NCBI GenBank assembly: GCA_934229725.1
Contig: CAKQDX010000001.1
Location: forward strand, 186,001-250,000
Origin: an uncultured Streptococcus sp.
GTDB lineage: Bacteria > Bacillota > Bacilli > Lactobacillales > Streptococcaceae
Length of the DNA: 64,000 bases
Reading direction: 5' to 3'
Of the stretch, positions 51,806 through 61,131 are shown in pieces (the stretch's first letter is position 1; each line of letters begins with the position of its first letter). The notes under the pieces are model-generated. The model saw only the letters and a program-made list of their open reading frames with translations. It was not told where the DNA came from and made no database searches. Both the position numbers and the translations under genes were made by a program.

Positions 51806-53611
51806 TTAAGAAAGGTGAACACCTTTTTCAACCAAGGCTTCTAATTCCACTAAGCGGTCTTCAAAGACCTTGAAGGCAGCATCCAAGTAGTCGGTATTGG
51901 TCATATCAACACCAGCTTTCTTGATGACTTCCAAAGGATAATCTGAGCTACCTGCCTTAAGGTAAGTGAGGTAAGCTTCCTTATCTTCTTCAGTACCGTG
52001 AACAATTTTTTCTGCCAAGTAGCTTGCCGCCGCAAATCCTGTAGCATATTGGTAGACATAGTAATTCATGTAGAAATGCGGAATACGTTCCCACTCAAAC
52101 TGAATTTCGTAGTTATCTTCAGCTTTAAGGTTGTAGTATTTCTCATTGAGGTCTGCATAAAGCTTGTTCATAAAATCTGCCGTCAAAATTTGACCTGATG
52201 CATCCGCTTCGTGAATAGCATGTTCAAACTCAGCAAATTGAGTTTGACGGAAAACTGTTCCCTTAAAGCCATCCAAGAAGTGGTTGAGGATGGCAAAGCG
52301 TGTCTTATCATCTTTAACTTCCTTAAGAAGCGTTTCTGTTAAGATATTTTCATTGGTTGTTGACGCAATTTCCGCCAAGAAAATTGGGTAATCTCCGTAA
52401 ACATATGGTTGGGTTTTACGTGTGAAGGTTGAGTGCAAGCTATGACCAGTCTCGTGAACCAAGGTAAAGAGATTGTCCAAAGTGTCTTGCCAGTTCAAAA
52501 GCATAAAAGCGTTGGTATCATAGGCACCACCTGAGTAGGCGCCTGAGCGTTTCCCTTTGTTAGGGTGAACATCAATCCAACGTTCCGTAAAGGCTGCATG
52601 AACCCCTTCACTATACTCTTCGCCAAAGATAGCCAAGACTTCTTCTGCTTTTTTGAGGGATTCTTCATAAGTAAGAGCAGTTTCAGTCTCAGAGAGTGGC
52701 GTATAGACATCATACATCTTAAGCTCATCAAGTCCCAAGACCTTCTTACGCAAGTCAAGGTAACGATGCAAAAGTGGCAAATGTTTGTGCACTGACTCCA
52801 AGAGTGAGTCATAAACACTTTCCGGAATAAAGTTAGCTGCAAGCGCTGCATGACGTGCTGAGTTGTAGTGACGTACTTTAGCTTGATAATTGTGAACTTT
52901 AACAACACCTTGGAGGGTTTGTGCATAGGTATGTTGGAACTGTTCGTAGGTTCCATACATGGCTTCATAAGCTCCCTTACGAATGTCACGGTCTTTAGAC
53001 TCCATGAGCGTGATAAAGTTACCATGTGTCAACTCAATCACATCCCCTTGACCATCTGATACCCATGGGAAGAGGATATCAGCGTTATCCAAGACATTAA
53101 AGGTCTCTGTTGGACCATTGAAAATATCGCCGGCTGCTGCCAAAAGACCTTCTGCTTCTTGTGAAAGCACATGGTCTTTGTTTGCCAAAAGACGTTCGAA
53201 ATAGTGGTCATAAAGTCCAAGACCAGATTCTTGTTCTTTGAAGGCTGCTAATTTTTCAGCATCCAAAGCCATAAATTCAGGCTCAAAGTAAGCAAAGGCT
53301 TCACTCAACTGTGAGTAAAGGTTTGAAGCTTTAGCTTGGTATTCTTGATAAAGACCAACCGTTGTGTCTTGGTCATTTTTCATTGACGCATAAACGTAGA
53401 TTTTTTCCAAACGACGCATCAAACTCATATAAAGTTCTGTTGCCTCAAGCAAATTCTTGGCTGAGTCCAAGAGGTGACCAGCAAAGGCACTAGCTTTCTT
53501 AAGATCCTGAACAGTGCTTTCATATTCAGCTTCCCAAGCAGCGTCCGTCGCAAAAATGGTGGTCAAATCCCATGTATATTTTTCTTCTAAATGACTACGA
53601 TTGTCTGACAT
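51806..53611 (-). CDS. pepF: Oligoendopeptidase F (M3 family)
   Basis: A cytoplasmic zinc metallopeptidase that cuts medium-size oligopeptides. The 601-residue protein has HETGH at 386-390 (zinc ligands and catalytic Glu) in VHETGHSLHSTFTRK. The typical GAYSGGAYDTNAFMLLNW lies just before, and the third zinc ligand region FLAEIASTTNENIL follows. The C-terminal FEHAIHEAD and FYVYQYATGFAAA-like segments are normal. It lies 10 bp after coiA and probably shares its transcript, as in pneumococcus. Confidence 0.96.
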   Translation of the reverse strand: MSDNRSHLEEKYTWDLTTIFATDAAWEAEYESTVQDLKKASAFAGHLLDSAKNLLEATELYMSLMRRLEKIYVYASMKNDQDTTVGLYQEYQAKASNLYSQLSEAFAYFEPEFMALDAEKLAAFKEQESGLGLYDHYFERLLANKDHVLSQEAEGLLAAAGDIFNGPTETFNVLDNADILFPWVSDGQGDVIELTHGNFITLMESKDRDIRKGAYEAMYGTYEQFQHTYAQTLQGVVKVHNYQAKVRHYNSARHAALAANFIPESVYDSLLESVHKHLPLLHRYLDLRKKVLGLDELKMYDVYTPLSETETALTYEESLKKAEEVLAIFGEEYSEGVHAAFTERWIDVHPNKGKRSGAYSGGAYDTNAFMLLNWQDTLDNLFTLVHETGHSLHSTFTRKTQPYVYGDYPIFLAEIASTTNENILTETLLKEVKDDKTRFAILNHFLDGFKGTVFRQTQFAEFEHAIHEADASGQILTADFMNKLYADLNEKYYNLKAEDNYEIQFEWERIPHFYMNYYVYQYATGFAAASYLAEKIVHGTEEDKEAYLTYLKAGSSDYPLEVIKKAGVDMTNTDYLDAAFKVFEDRLVELEALVEKGVHLS

Positions 53612-53621
53612 AATATTCTCC

Positions 53622-54581
53622 TTAATTGTGTCTATACTCTACTATTTTAGCATAAAAGGTGGGAGGGTAGAGGGTTTGCCTGTAAGAAAAATCCCTTTTT
53701 CGATAATATTGCTTAAAAACCTTTTCAAATCCATCAAGCTCTAGTCTAATTTGCACGAATCCTTGCTTGGATTCAGGAAATCGCACTTGTGGAAAGAAAT
53801 CTTGGTCGGACATGCTTAACAAATTCATTCCCTTAAGGTAAGCTGTCTCCTGTCTTTTCATCCACCTTGGATTTTTGCCCATCAACTCTCTTTGAATCAA
53901 ACGTGAGACCTTCCTTCGTTGAGATACTTGATAAGTCTCCACCTTCCTTGCCTGATAGGGAAAACGTAATATGGTCATAAGATTTTCGGTGAAGGACCAA
54001 GACTTGGTTAGATAATGAACCTTCCCAAAAATATCCTCATAAATGAGATACTTGAGTCTAATTTCCTCTCGCTTCCAATCGAGCTCCCAGAGGTGGAAAC
54101 CTATCTTAGCTGTAAAATAAAGAAAATCACGCTGTAGATCTGTTAAACGCTGTCCTAGCCACAGTTCATCCCCCAAAAGCCAACGCACCTCGTAACCTAT
54201 TTGATGGTAAGCTAGGGTTCGCTCTCTGAGACGTTTCTGTGACAAACGAGAACATTGGACTTCCAGAGCCAGGGAATCTCCAACGAATAAATCTGCAATC
54301 TGGCCCAACTCAGGTATCACCTTTTCAATACAAACTTTTTCGCCATGATTGTCCAAGGACTGATACAAAGCAGCTTTTAGGGATAAATGTTGGGCCGATT
54401 CGTTTTCTGAGAAAAACTGACAACCCTGCAAGGATTTGTGGGCAAAATGCGGGCACATCACCTGTCCCTGTCTCAACATTACAATTCCTTGACAGCCAGG
54501 GCACCTATAAATTTTCTCACGGTTCAACCCATTTTCAAGAGCCGAAACCAAGATGCCTTCCTGATTTTTAGCAATTAACAT
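53622..54581 (-). CDS. coiA: Competence protein CoiA
   Basis: A late competence protein needed for recombination of incoming single-stranded DNA; the exact reaction is not known. The 319-residue protein starts with the CoiA zinc-finger-like region (YRCPGCQGIVMLRQGQVMCPHFAHK, two CxxC-type pairs with His). A nuclease-like core follows: NESAQHLSLKAALY, then IADLFVGDSLALEVQCS, which carries the D-x(n)-ExQ pattern of restriction-like folds. The length is usual. A ComX (SigX) box lies about 30 bp before the ATG, so it should be switched on in competence. pepF follows after 10 bp. Confidence 0.93.
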   Translation of the reverse strand: MLIAKNQEGILVSALENGLNREKIYRCPGCQGIVMLRQGQVMCPHFAHKSLQGCQFFSENESAQHLSLKAALYQSLDNHGEKVCIEKVIPELGQIADLFVGDSLALEVQCSRLSQKRLRERTLAYHQIGYEVRWLLGDELWLGQRLTDLQRDFLYFTAKIGFHLWELDWKREEIRLKYLIYEDIFGKVHYLTKSWSFTENLMTILRFPYQARKVETYQVSQRRKVSRLIQRELMGKNPRWMKRQETAYLKGMNLLSMSDQDFFPQVRFPESKQGFVQIRLELDGFEKVFKQYYRKRDFSYRQTLYPPTFYAKIVEYRHN

Positions 54582-54609
54582 GACTCTCTCCTTTATGCAC
54601 TCTATTACT

Positions 54610-54617
54610 TATTCGCA
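54610..54617 (-). promoter_or_regulatory. ComX (SigX) box of coiA
   Basis: Minus-strand TGCGAATA, one base away from the streptococcal cin-box consensus TACGAATA, preceded by a short T run and 28 bp before the coiA ATG. Confidence 0.78.
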
Positions 54618-54631
54618 AAAGATGTCATAAA

Positions 54632-54660
54632 ATGAAAAAAAGCATCTAGATTTCTCTAGA
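54632..54660 (-). terminator. Terminator upstream of coiA
   Basis: Perfect hairpin GCATCTAGA-GAAA-TCTAGATGC followed by seven T on the minus strand. No intact gene lies directly upstream. It may be the leftover terminator of the decayed gene(s) at 54.7-55.3 kb or end an unannotated small RNA. Confidence 0.85.
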
Positions 54661-55500
54661 TGCGTCCCCCATTCGAATTGAAACTTGCTCCCTGCTGCAT
54701 GGAAACATAGGTTTATAGGTGTATTGCTTACCTTAGGTTACAAGTGCCGCTCAATCCATTTGAACTCTTTTCAATCTTTCAATTTCTAGAGGTAAATCCC
54801 CCAATCTACCCTGAAATTAGAAGCTGAAAACAGTCTCTATCCCACACGACTATTGAAAATAGCCAATGTAGCACAGACAGATGCTCTCACAAACATCTGG
54901 TCAAATTCCGCCACTGGAACATCATCCTAATATGCTTATCACCCTTTTGTTCCTAACTCTCATCAAGGACTTAATCCCTTTAGTCAATAATAAGATAAAA
55001 CAATTTTTAGACTTGGATGCTTACCATCCAAAATCCTTATTTACTAACATTGAACCACCATTTCCCTAGGTGCAGTTCAATACCAACAAACGCAAAACCG
55101 TGTTGGTCCAAAATGGTCTCTAGCTTCAAAGTATCCCGAGATTGATAGTCAGTCAATCTAATAAAGCTTTCCCTCAAGCTCTGTATAGCAGGCAGTCATC
55201 CTGCTTTCAAGATACTAATCTCTAGATGAGTATTGGCTAAAATAACCACTCTCAAAACATACTACCTACCATAGGCTTAGTCCACCTTCTGATAAGTATA
55301 TGCAGTTGCTGCTTTATTTTCTCTCCCTCTTCGTTTCCGAAGAGTAGCCTCTACCGATTCTGCTGTTTTTGAATCTGTCGTTTGTCTCTACACGGATTAA
55401 AAATACCGCTAGCCCCCGCTACGATGATGCTGATGTTTTAAATAGATTAATCTAATTTGTTTGCTGTTCAAATCTTCTCTTTTTAAATCATCACAATGAA
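54661..55500 (-). pseudogene. Decayed gene region, coding relics on the minus strand
   Basis: No intact gene is present. On the minus strand about 55066-55248 gives a protein-like frame. It reads LRVVILANTHLEISILKAG, a stop, then 52 codons including DTLKLETILDQHGFAFVG and IELHLGKWWFNVSK before a stop. A second scrap near 54780 reads DLPLEIERLKRVQMD. The amino-acid composition looks like real protein but start, ribosome site and continuity are missing. I do not recognise the family; an old insertion element or a lost chromosomal gene are both possible. 55300-55500 contains no reading frame that I can support. Confidence 0.45.
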
Positions 55501-55517
55501 ACATTGGAATTTGATAA

Positions 55518-55538
55518 CTTAGAATTTTGAATTCTAAG
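55518..55538. other. Perfect 21-bp palindrome
   Basis: CTTAGAATT-TTG-AATTCTAAG, nine-base arms around three bases, in the gene-free stretch upstream of the relic. It could be an operator or a remnant of a mobile-element end. The stretch 55539-55842 is very AT-rich and shows nothing else. Confidence 0.4.
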
Positions 55539-55842
55539 ATAGTCCTTTTTGACTAGGGAGTCACCCTGTCAAAAAACAAACTCTTCCTAACAGTATCTAT
55601 TATACTGTATTATAATTTTTTGTCAATTAATTTATTTCATATTTTTTGAAAATATTTTTTAACAGCTGATTTCAAGAGAAAAAATACCTGGAATCGTTGT
55701 AATAAAAGCATCCATAGGGAATATTGAAAAATTAGAAAGCTTTTGTTTCTTTTACGTTTTTTTATCTGTTTGGATGATATTTTAGTAATTATCAGAAAAT
55801 TTCATATTTTTTATAGTCAATCTCTCTTGTCATTTTTTACAT

Positions 55843-55874
55843 AAAAAAACTAGGAAAATCATCTTCCTAGTTTT
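55843..55874 (-). terminator. Terminator of the LPXTG adhesin gene
   Basis: Perfect 11-bp arms AAAACTAGGAA / TTCCTAGTTTT with a six-base loop and a T run on the minus strand, 12 bp after the stop. Confidence 0.92.
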
Positions 55875-55886
55875 CTATAATTTATC

Positions 55887-57824
55887 TTAGTGTTTACGTT
55901 TGTAAGTTGAGATACCAAACAAGGCCAAAGCTGATGTCACCATAGCTGCACCTGCTGCTGCAGAAGCTGCTGTTGATTTTTCACCAGTAGATGGAAGAGC
56001 TGGAGCTTCTTCTTTTACAGGAACTGATGTTGGTGTTACAGGTTTAACAGATTTTGGTTCTGTTGGAGTTGTTGGTACTTGTGGTTTTGGTTTCTCAGTT
56101 GTTTTTTCAACAGATACAAAGTTCTTGTGGTAAGTAACTGATACTGAAACTGTATTTGGAAGAACTGGTTTATTTGGTTCTTCTGGCAATTCAGGAACAA
56201 CCACAGTTGAGTTTGTTGCAAACCAGTAAGCAGTTGGAACGTTGAGGTTATTTCCGCTTACGATAAAGTCCATTGGTTGACCTTTGAAGATTGTTGCAGC
56301 TGCACCGTAGTAAGCATTCTTCGTACGAGGTGTTCCATCTGGATTGATAGCATCCCAACCCTCATCAGTCACTTCACCAGTTGTTGGATCTACTGTTGGG
56401 TCACTGTTAAAGCGAGCACCATTAGCCACAAATTCGTTATCATTTGTTGCATAAGCATAGCCATCTTCATGCAAGGTGATAGATGAACCAGGGATTTGAA
56501 CGTATTCGTTACCATTCAAACCAACTTTTTCGATGTGGTTTCCAAGTTCAGTGTTCCAGTGGTTAAGTGATGAGATACTCAAAACTGATCCATTCTTAGA
56601 CAAGTCAAGTGGTGTCACTGATGACTCAGAATCAAAGAAGTTCAAGTTCATCTTAACATGAAGTTTTTTGTTAGTGTCGTCAGTTTGTGAACCGATGAAA
56701 AGGGTCTTAGTTGGATCGTGGTACAACTTAACAATAGCTGAACCATCTGTACTTGGTGTTTCTACCAATGTGTAAGTTGCAACGATTTTCTTAACTGGAG
56801 TACCATTGTATGACGTTCCGTTAAGGTTGTTGTATGTGACAGTCAATGTTTGACCTGTAGCCATCTTCAACCATACATCTTCAGTATATTCACCATCAGC
56901 ATTGATAGTATATTGTGAACCATTAGCAGCACTGAAGTCGCTCGGAAGGTAACGAGATGTGTTGAACTGTTGAAGGATTTCATCTACTGAATGACCTGAT
57001 TGGATATTTTTATCCAAGTAGTCAACAGAACCAGCTGAATTTTCAACAGTCATTACGGCATTAGCCTCTGTTTGATAAATCAAACCAGTCGCATTTTCTG
57101 CCAATCCTTTTGTCAAAAGACGAGCTGTTGTTCCACCAGTATATTCTTTATAAGATTTTTGCCAAGCAGCATAAGCAAGAACGTCTTGGTAGTATTTATC
57201 CAATTGTGTCTTGTAATCTGCAAGTTTTTGTTTATAGTCTGAAACAGCCGTTGTCAAAGCTGTTGTTTGCACTTTATTGTCATTGTTAGCTGCTTCAACA
57301 CTAGCATGTTTAACACCAGCTTCTTCAGTTGCTGTGAATCCTCCTGTAGCGACAACATTTGCTTGAGCAGATGTAAGCGCCGCATCAGCTTCTTCACGTG
57401 TTAATTTATTTTCAGAAACGACTGTGTTTGAAGCTGTTTGTGCATCTTTAGCTGCTTGTTCTTGAACAGCCTTAACATCAGCAGAATCTTTTGATGCCGC
57501 TGCAGTAGTTTTTGCAGCTTCAACAGCATTATCAAAGTCAGGGTTTGAAACTTCAGCAATAGCTTTAGTTGTTGTTTTTACAGTAGTATCTGTTTCAGTT
57601 GTTGTTGTTTCTTCTGTTCCAGGTACAGTTGTAACAACTGCTGCATCTCCTGTTGTCTTAACAAGATTAGCACTTGACTCTGCAGTCGCATTTGAGACTG
57701 TGGCATCAGTATCTGTAGCTACTGTGGCAGCCTTAGCTTCATCTGCGGCTGCTACGCTAGTAGCAGCAAGTCCTGCAAGCAATACACTTGAATATAATGT
57801 TGTTTTAAATGGGTTGACTTTCAT
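55887..57824 (-). CDS. LPXTG-anchored surface protein with GbpC/Spa-type domain
   Basis: 645 residues. An ordinary (non-YSIRK) signal peptide comes first (FKTTLYSSVLLAGLAATSVAAA, cut near residue 30). An Ala/Thr-rich helical stretch follows to about 215 (AAKDAQTASNTVVSENKLTREEADAALTSAQ), like a shortened alanine-rich stalk of antigen I/II proteins. From about 240 to 560 a beta-rich domain resembles the GbpC / antigen I-II variable region (SGHSVDEILQQFNTSRYLPSD, TLHEDGYAYATNDNEF, AYYGAAATIFKG). A Pro-rich linker leads to the sorting signal LPSTGE at 610-615, a hydrophobic helix and KRKH, so sortase A should anchor it. Binding to glucan or salivary protein is likely but unproven. The gene has its own terminator. 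Confidence 0.88.
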   Translation of the reverse strand: MKVNPFKTTLYSSVLLAGLAATSVAAADEAKAATVATDTDATVSNATAESSANLVKTTGDAAVVTTVPGTEETTTTETDTTVKTTTKAIAEVSNPDFDNAVEAAKTTAAASKDSADVKAVQEQAAKDAQTASNTVVSENKLTREEADAALTSAQANVVATGGFTATEEAGVKHASVEAANNDNKVQTTALTTAVSDYKQKLADYKTQLDKYYQDVLAYAAWQKSYKEYTGGTTARLLTKGLAENATGLIYQTEANAVMTVENSAGSVDYLDKNIQSGHSVDEILQQFNTSRYLPSDFSAANGSQYTINADGEYTEDVWLKMATGQTLTVTYNNLNGTSYNGTPVKKIVATYTLVETPSTDGSAIVKLYHDPTKTLFIGSQTDDTNKKLHVKMNLNFFDSESSVTPLDLSKNGSVLSISSLNHWNTELGNHIEKVGLNGNEYVQIPGSSITLHEDGYAYATNDNEFVANGARFNSDPTVDPTTGEVTDEGWDAINPDGTPRTKNAYYGAAATIFKGQPMDFIVSGNNLNVPTAYWFATNSTVVVPELPEEPNKPVLPNTVSVSVTYHKNFVSVEKTTEKPKPQVPTTPTEPKSVKPVTPTSVPVKEEAPALPSTGEKSTAASAAAGAAMVTSALALFGISTYKRKH

Positions 57825-58232
57825 TTATACTTTCTCCTTTTTGGTTAATGCTTTATTAACCAGTTTTACTTAACCGTTTAATATACTACCGTGATTTTTA
57901 AATTTTAGCAATAGATTTCTGAAAAAAAACTTATGTATTTGCTACACACTTTTAAAATATGACACATTTTTGTTATAATTTAATCATTTCTTTACAATTA
58001 TCCTAGATATGTATAAGAAGAAAGTAGCATTTCTTCATTTATTTTTTACAGTTGTCAGGCCTTCCTCAGAGATAACGATTAGAATCAAAACGCATCCCTA
58101 GAGACTCAACCTCATCTAAAGCTCTAATACTTCTTGATAAAAGAACAGAAAAACTACCTTTAGGGCCTTGACTTTAATAGCTTTTCGTCGTATGCTTGAA
58201 AAAAATGTTAAGAAAGTTGGGGAACTTTTTCA
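57825..58232. other. Divergent intergenic region with a possible coding scrap
   Basis: It contains the leader of the minus-strand adhesin gene (AAGGAGAAAG ribosome site) and AT-rich sequence. A 35-codon minus-strand frame without start codon lies at 58066-58173 and includes LSRSIRALDEVESLGMRF. The scrap looks protein-like but cannot be assigned. Nothing else was seen. Confidence 0.4.
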
Positions 58233-58973
58233 ATGACAAAGAAAGAAGTTAGGACACTGCTCCTTTTAGGGGTCAGTATTATTTTTGCGAACCTCGCACT
58301 TCGTTTGATACTCAGGCCCTTGCCCGAAAATTTAGCCTATCTTATTAAAACGCTTGTTCTTGGGTGCGGATGTTACTTCCTAGTACATAGGCGACTAGGT
58401 TTACAAATCAAATCCACTCAAAAGATAGGTCTGGCTGAAACCTTACGGGTTTGTTGGTTGATTCTTTTAGCTGATTTTATCTATATTTCTGGGGGAGCTT
58501 TGGGTATTAGTAAGGCACCTCATATGATTGGTACTGCTTTGATTGTCGCCTTAGGGGCCGGTTTTTTTGAAGAATATGTTTTTCGTGGACTCTTCCTTAA
58601 ACTCGCCTTCCAAGATGGTGTTAGATCTTCAAAACAAATTTTGGGGGCCGTTCTCCTATCAGCCTTATTTTTTGGATTGGCTCATCTAGGAAATCTCACC
58701 CACCAAGCTTTGGACGCTACCCTGTTTCAAGTTTACTATGCCTCAGCTATCGGCATATTCTTTGCTGCTATTTACCTACGCACAGGTAGCCTCTGGTGGA
58801 CTATCATTCTGCACTTTTTGGTTGATTTTACCAGTGTCCTGATGTCACAATCAACGCAGGCTGCTCCAGCTACAAGTATCTGGCATTTCATTTTCTGGTT
58901 ACCACTGATTGCCATCGGACTCTTCCTCATTCGACCTAAAAAATTGGACGCCATTAGACGTCTTAGTAACTGA
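58233..58973 (+). CDS. CPBP-family intramembrane metalloprotease (Abi family)
   Basis: 246 residues, about seven or eight membrane helices. The three CPBP motifs are present: EEYVFRG with E113-E114 and R118, the FGLAH motif with H151, and HFLVDF with H194 and D198. These bind the metal within the membrane. Members act in prenyl-protein-like cleavage or in bacteriocin self-immunity. No bacteriocin gene is next to it, so the role is open. The start follows TTGGGGAAC. Transcribed on the plus strand, away from the adhesin gene. Confidence 0.9.
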   Translation: MTKKEVRTLLLLGVSIIFANLALRLILRPLPENLAYLIKTLVLGCGCYFLVHRRLGLQIKSTQKIGLAETLRVCWLILLADFIYISGGALGISKAPHMIGTALIVALGAGFFEEYVFRGLFLKLAFQDGVRSSKQILGAVLLSALFFGLAHLGNLTHQALDATLFQVYYASAIGIFFAAIYLRTGSLWWTIILHFLVDFTSVLMSQSTQAAPATSIWHFIFWLPLIAIGLFLIRPKKLDAIRRLSN

Positions 58974-58990
58974 CACTTTATACAGCATTT

Positions 58991-59018
58991 CAAAAGTTAG
59001 CCAAAAAACTAACTTTTG
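58991..59018 (+). terminator. Possible terminator after the CPBP protease gene
   Basis: Ten-base arms CAAAAGTTAG / CTAACTTTTG; the T run begins only some 9 bases later (CTTTTCTTTTG), so its strength is uncertain. It lies 18 bp after the stop. Confidence 0.5.
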
Positions 59019-59202
59019 GAGTGCTTTTCTTTTGTCAAAATTCCTTCTTCCAACTCTCTCAATCCTCACTCCTCCTAAAAGACCTGGCTTCATAAAAATT
59101 TCATATCAGGTCTTCATCGATTCCTATCAGGATTTTACTGATATTAGACTTCTCATTTTGTTATAATATAGGTCACAATCATGTTTTTAAAAGGGGATGC
59201 TT

Positions 59203-60099
59203 ATGAATTTTCAACAATGCCGCTATGTTCAGACTATAGCTGAAACAGGGTCTTTTAGTAAGGCCGCTAAGAAACTCTTTTTGACGCAACCCAATCTTTC
59301 AGCATCCATTCGTGATTTAGAGGAAGAACTGGGAGTTCTACTCTTTGAGCGCTCCAATACAGGAGCCAAACTGACTGATGATGGCCATGATTTTCTCAAA
59401 TACGCCAAACGTATCCTTGGAGAGCTAGATCTCCTAGAAGGACGCTATCGCAAGTCCTTTAAGAAATCGTTCACTATTGCCAGTCATCACTATGATTTTT
59501 TGTCCCTTCCCATGGCTCATATTGCCAAACGCTTTCGTAGTGATTATCAAGAATTTCAACTGATTGAAACAACAACCAGAAAGATTCTCAAGAGCGTGGG
59601 GAGTTTCGAAAGTGACTTGGGGATTATTTACCTTGATGAAGACAATGCCCACATCCTAGAGCGCAGTTTCAAACACATGGATTTGACGTTTACTCCGCTT
59701 GGGGAGTTTGAAACTAAGATTTTCTTGGGACGTCAACATCCCTTAGCCAAGAAAAAATCCCTAAATCTCAAGGATTTAGAGGGCTATCCACAGGTCCGTT
59801 TTCGTCAGGAAAGTTCTGGTATTCACTTTGATGAGGACCCTCTGGAGGTTCTACCTGACCAACAGGTTATCTACAGTAATGACCGAGGGAGTGTCATGAA
59901 TTTGCTCTGTGCCTCTGATAGTTATGCTTCTGGCCTTGGTATTGTCAACAGTTTTATCAAGGACCAGATTGTCCTAATCCCACTTAAGGACAGTCCCAAG
60001 CACACTCTGGGGATTGTGACCAATAATAAACAGAAAAAATCTGCAATTATCCAAGCCTTTATCGAAGAAATTCAAGATAGCTTACTACCCCACCACTAA
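59203..60099 (+). CDS. LysR-family transcriptional regulator
   Basis: 298 residues from the ATG at 59203, six bases after AAGGGG; the ATG two codons earlier would leave no spacing. The N-terminal winged helix-turn-helix has the typical FQQCRYVQTIAETGSFSKAAKKLFLTQPNLSASIRDLEEELGVLLFER. The C-terminal part (about 90-295) is the periplasmic-binding-like effector domain. It lies directly upstream of an aldo/keto reductase gene on the same strand, with only 10 bp between stop and start, so the two form an operon. This is less usual than the divergent layout of LysR regulators. The effector is unknown. Confidence 0.92.
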   Translation: MNFQQCRYVQTIAETGSFSKAAKKLFLTQPNLSASIRDLEEELGVLLFERSNTGAKLTDDGHDFLKYAKRILGELDLLEGRYRKSFKKSFTIASHHYDFLSLPMAHIAKRFRSDYQEFQLIETTTRKILKSVGSFESDLGIIYLDEDNAHILERSFKHMDLTFTPLGEFETKIFLGRQHPLAKKKSLNLKDLEGYPQVRFRQESSGIHFDEDPLEVLPDQQVIYSNDRGSVMNLLCASDSYASGLGIVNSFIKDQIVLIPLKDSPKHTLGIVTNNKQKKSAIIQAFIEEIQDSLLPHH

Positions 60100-60109
60100 G
60101 GAGATGAAA

Positions 60110-60955
60110 ATGGAATTTCAAACACTTAATAATGGCATCAAAATCCCCGTACTCGGTTTTGGCGTCTGGCAAATTTTCGACCAAAAGGAATGTCAAAAAG
60201 CCGTAGAAGATGCTCTTTTTGTCGGCTATCGTCTGATTGATACAGCCAGTCTTTACCGTAATGAGGAGGCCGTGGGACGTGCCATTAAGGCATCTGGCAT
60301 CCCTCGTGAAGATATTTTCCTAACCAGCAAGGCCTGGATTAGTCAGCTCGGCTACGAAGATACCAAACTAGCCTTAAAAGAGACCCTCCGCAAACTAGAT
60401 ACTGACTATCTTGATTTATATTTGATTCATCAACCTTTTGGCGACTTACACAGTGCTTGGCGTGCTATGATTGAACTCCAACATGAAGGACTTATTAGAG
60501 CCATCGGGGTTTCTAACTTCTCAACAGGACGTTTGGCAGATTTTGCCTTGCAAACACCTGTAGTTCCAGCAGTCAATCAAATCGAGTTGCATCCCTATAA
60601 ACAACACAAACTTATCCAGCAAGCTGATAAGGAATTTGGTACCCTAACGCAAGCCTGGGCTCCTTTTCACAGAGGAGAGGATGGTATTTTTCAGGACCCA
60701 ACTTTGACTGCTATTGCTGACAAACATGGCAAGACAGTTGCTCAGGTCATCCTCAGATGGCAAACCCAACAAGGCATTCTGACCATCCCTAAGAGTACTC
60801 ACATCGAACGAATGAAGGAAAACTTTAATAGCTTTGACTTCCACCTAGACCAAGCAGACCTTGATGCTATCAGTAAACTAGACCGATACCCAGACGCCTA
60901 TGGACCTGATGAAAGTGTGGAACGCATTAAGCATTTATTGAAATATAGTGTATAA
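60110..60955 (+). CDS. Aldo/keto reductase (AKR5-like)
   Basis: 281 residues from the ATG at 60110, six bases after AAGGAG. It is an NADPH-dependent (beta/alpha)8-barrel oxidoreductase. The catalytic tetrad is D44 and Y49 in YRLIDTASLYRNEEAVG, K74 in LTSKAW and H107 in LYLIHQPF. C-terminal TIPKSTHIERMKENF binds the NADPH phosphate. It resembles the 2,5-diketo-D-gluconate / glyoxal reductase group of bacteria. The substrate is probably small aldehydes such as methylglyoxal (inference). Co-transcribed with a LysR regulator. Confidence 0.93.
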   Translation: MEFQTLNNGIKIPVLGFGVWQIFDQKECQKAVEDALFVGYRLIDTASLYRNEEAVGRAIKASGIPREDIFLTSKAWISQLGYEDTKLALKETLRKLDTDYLDLYLIHQPFGDLHSAWRAMIELQHEGLIRAIGVSNFSTGRLADFALQTPVVPAVNQIELHPYKQHKLIQQADKEFGTLTQAWAPFHRGEDGIFQDPTLTAIADKHGKTVAQVILRWQTQQGILTIPKSTHIERMKENFNSFDFHLDQADLDAISKLDRYPDAYGPDESVERIKHLLKYSV

Positions 60956-60956
60956 G

Positions 60957-60984
60957 AAAACGAGTTCAACTGAACTCGTTTTTA
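60957..60984. terminator. Bidirectional terminator between the reductase and metG
   Basis: Perfect 12-bp arms AAAACGAGTTCA / TGAACTCGTTTT with a two-base loop, A/T runs on both sides. 60985-61131 shows nothing further. Confidence 0.9.
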
Positions 60985-61131
60985 ATGTTAAAAATGTCTT
61001 TTTCAGATTGTCCTTGGGTGAGTAGAAGCGTCCAGCGAAATCAAAATAGGGAATAGGACAGAATTCCTATTATTCAAAAGCGCTTCGTCATCTTACTTCC
61101 TCTTAAGGAAATCGCAAAACACTAAATTATT

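Noticed and set aside
54881..55069. 62-codon plus-strand open frame in the relic region
   Set aside because: No ribosome site, and the opposite strand shows more protein-like fragments.
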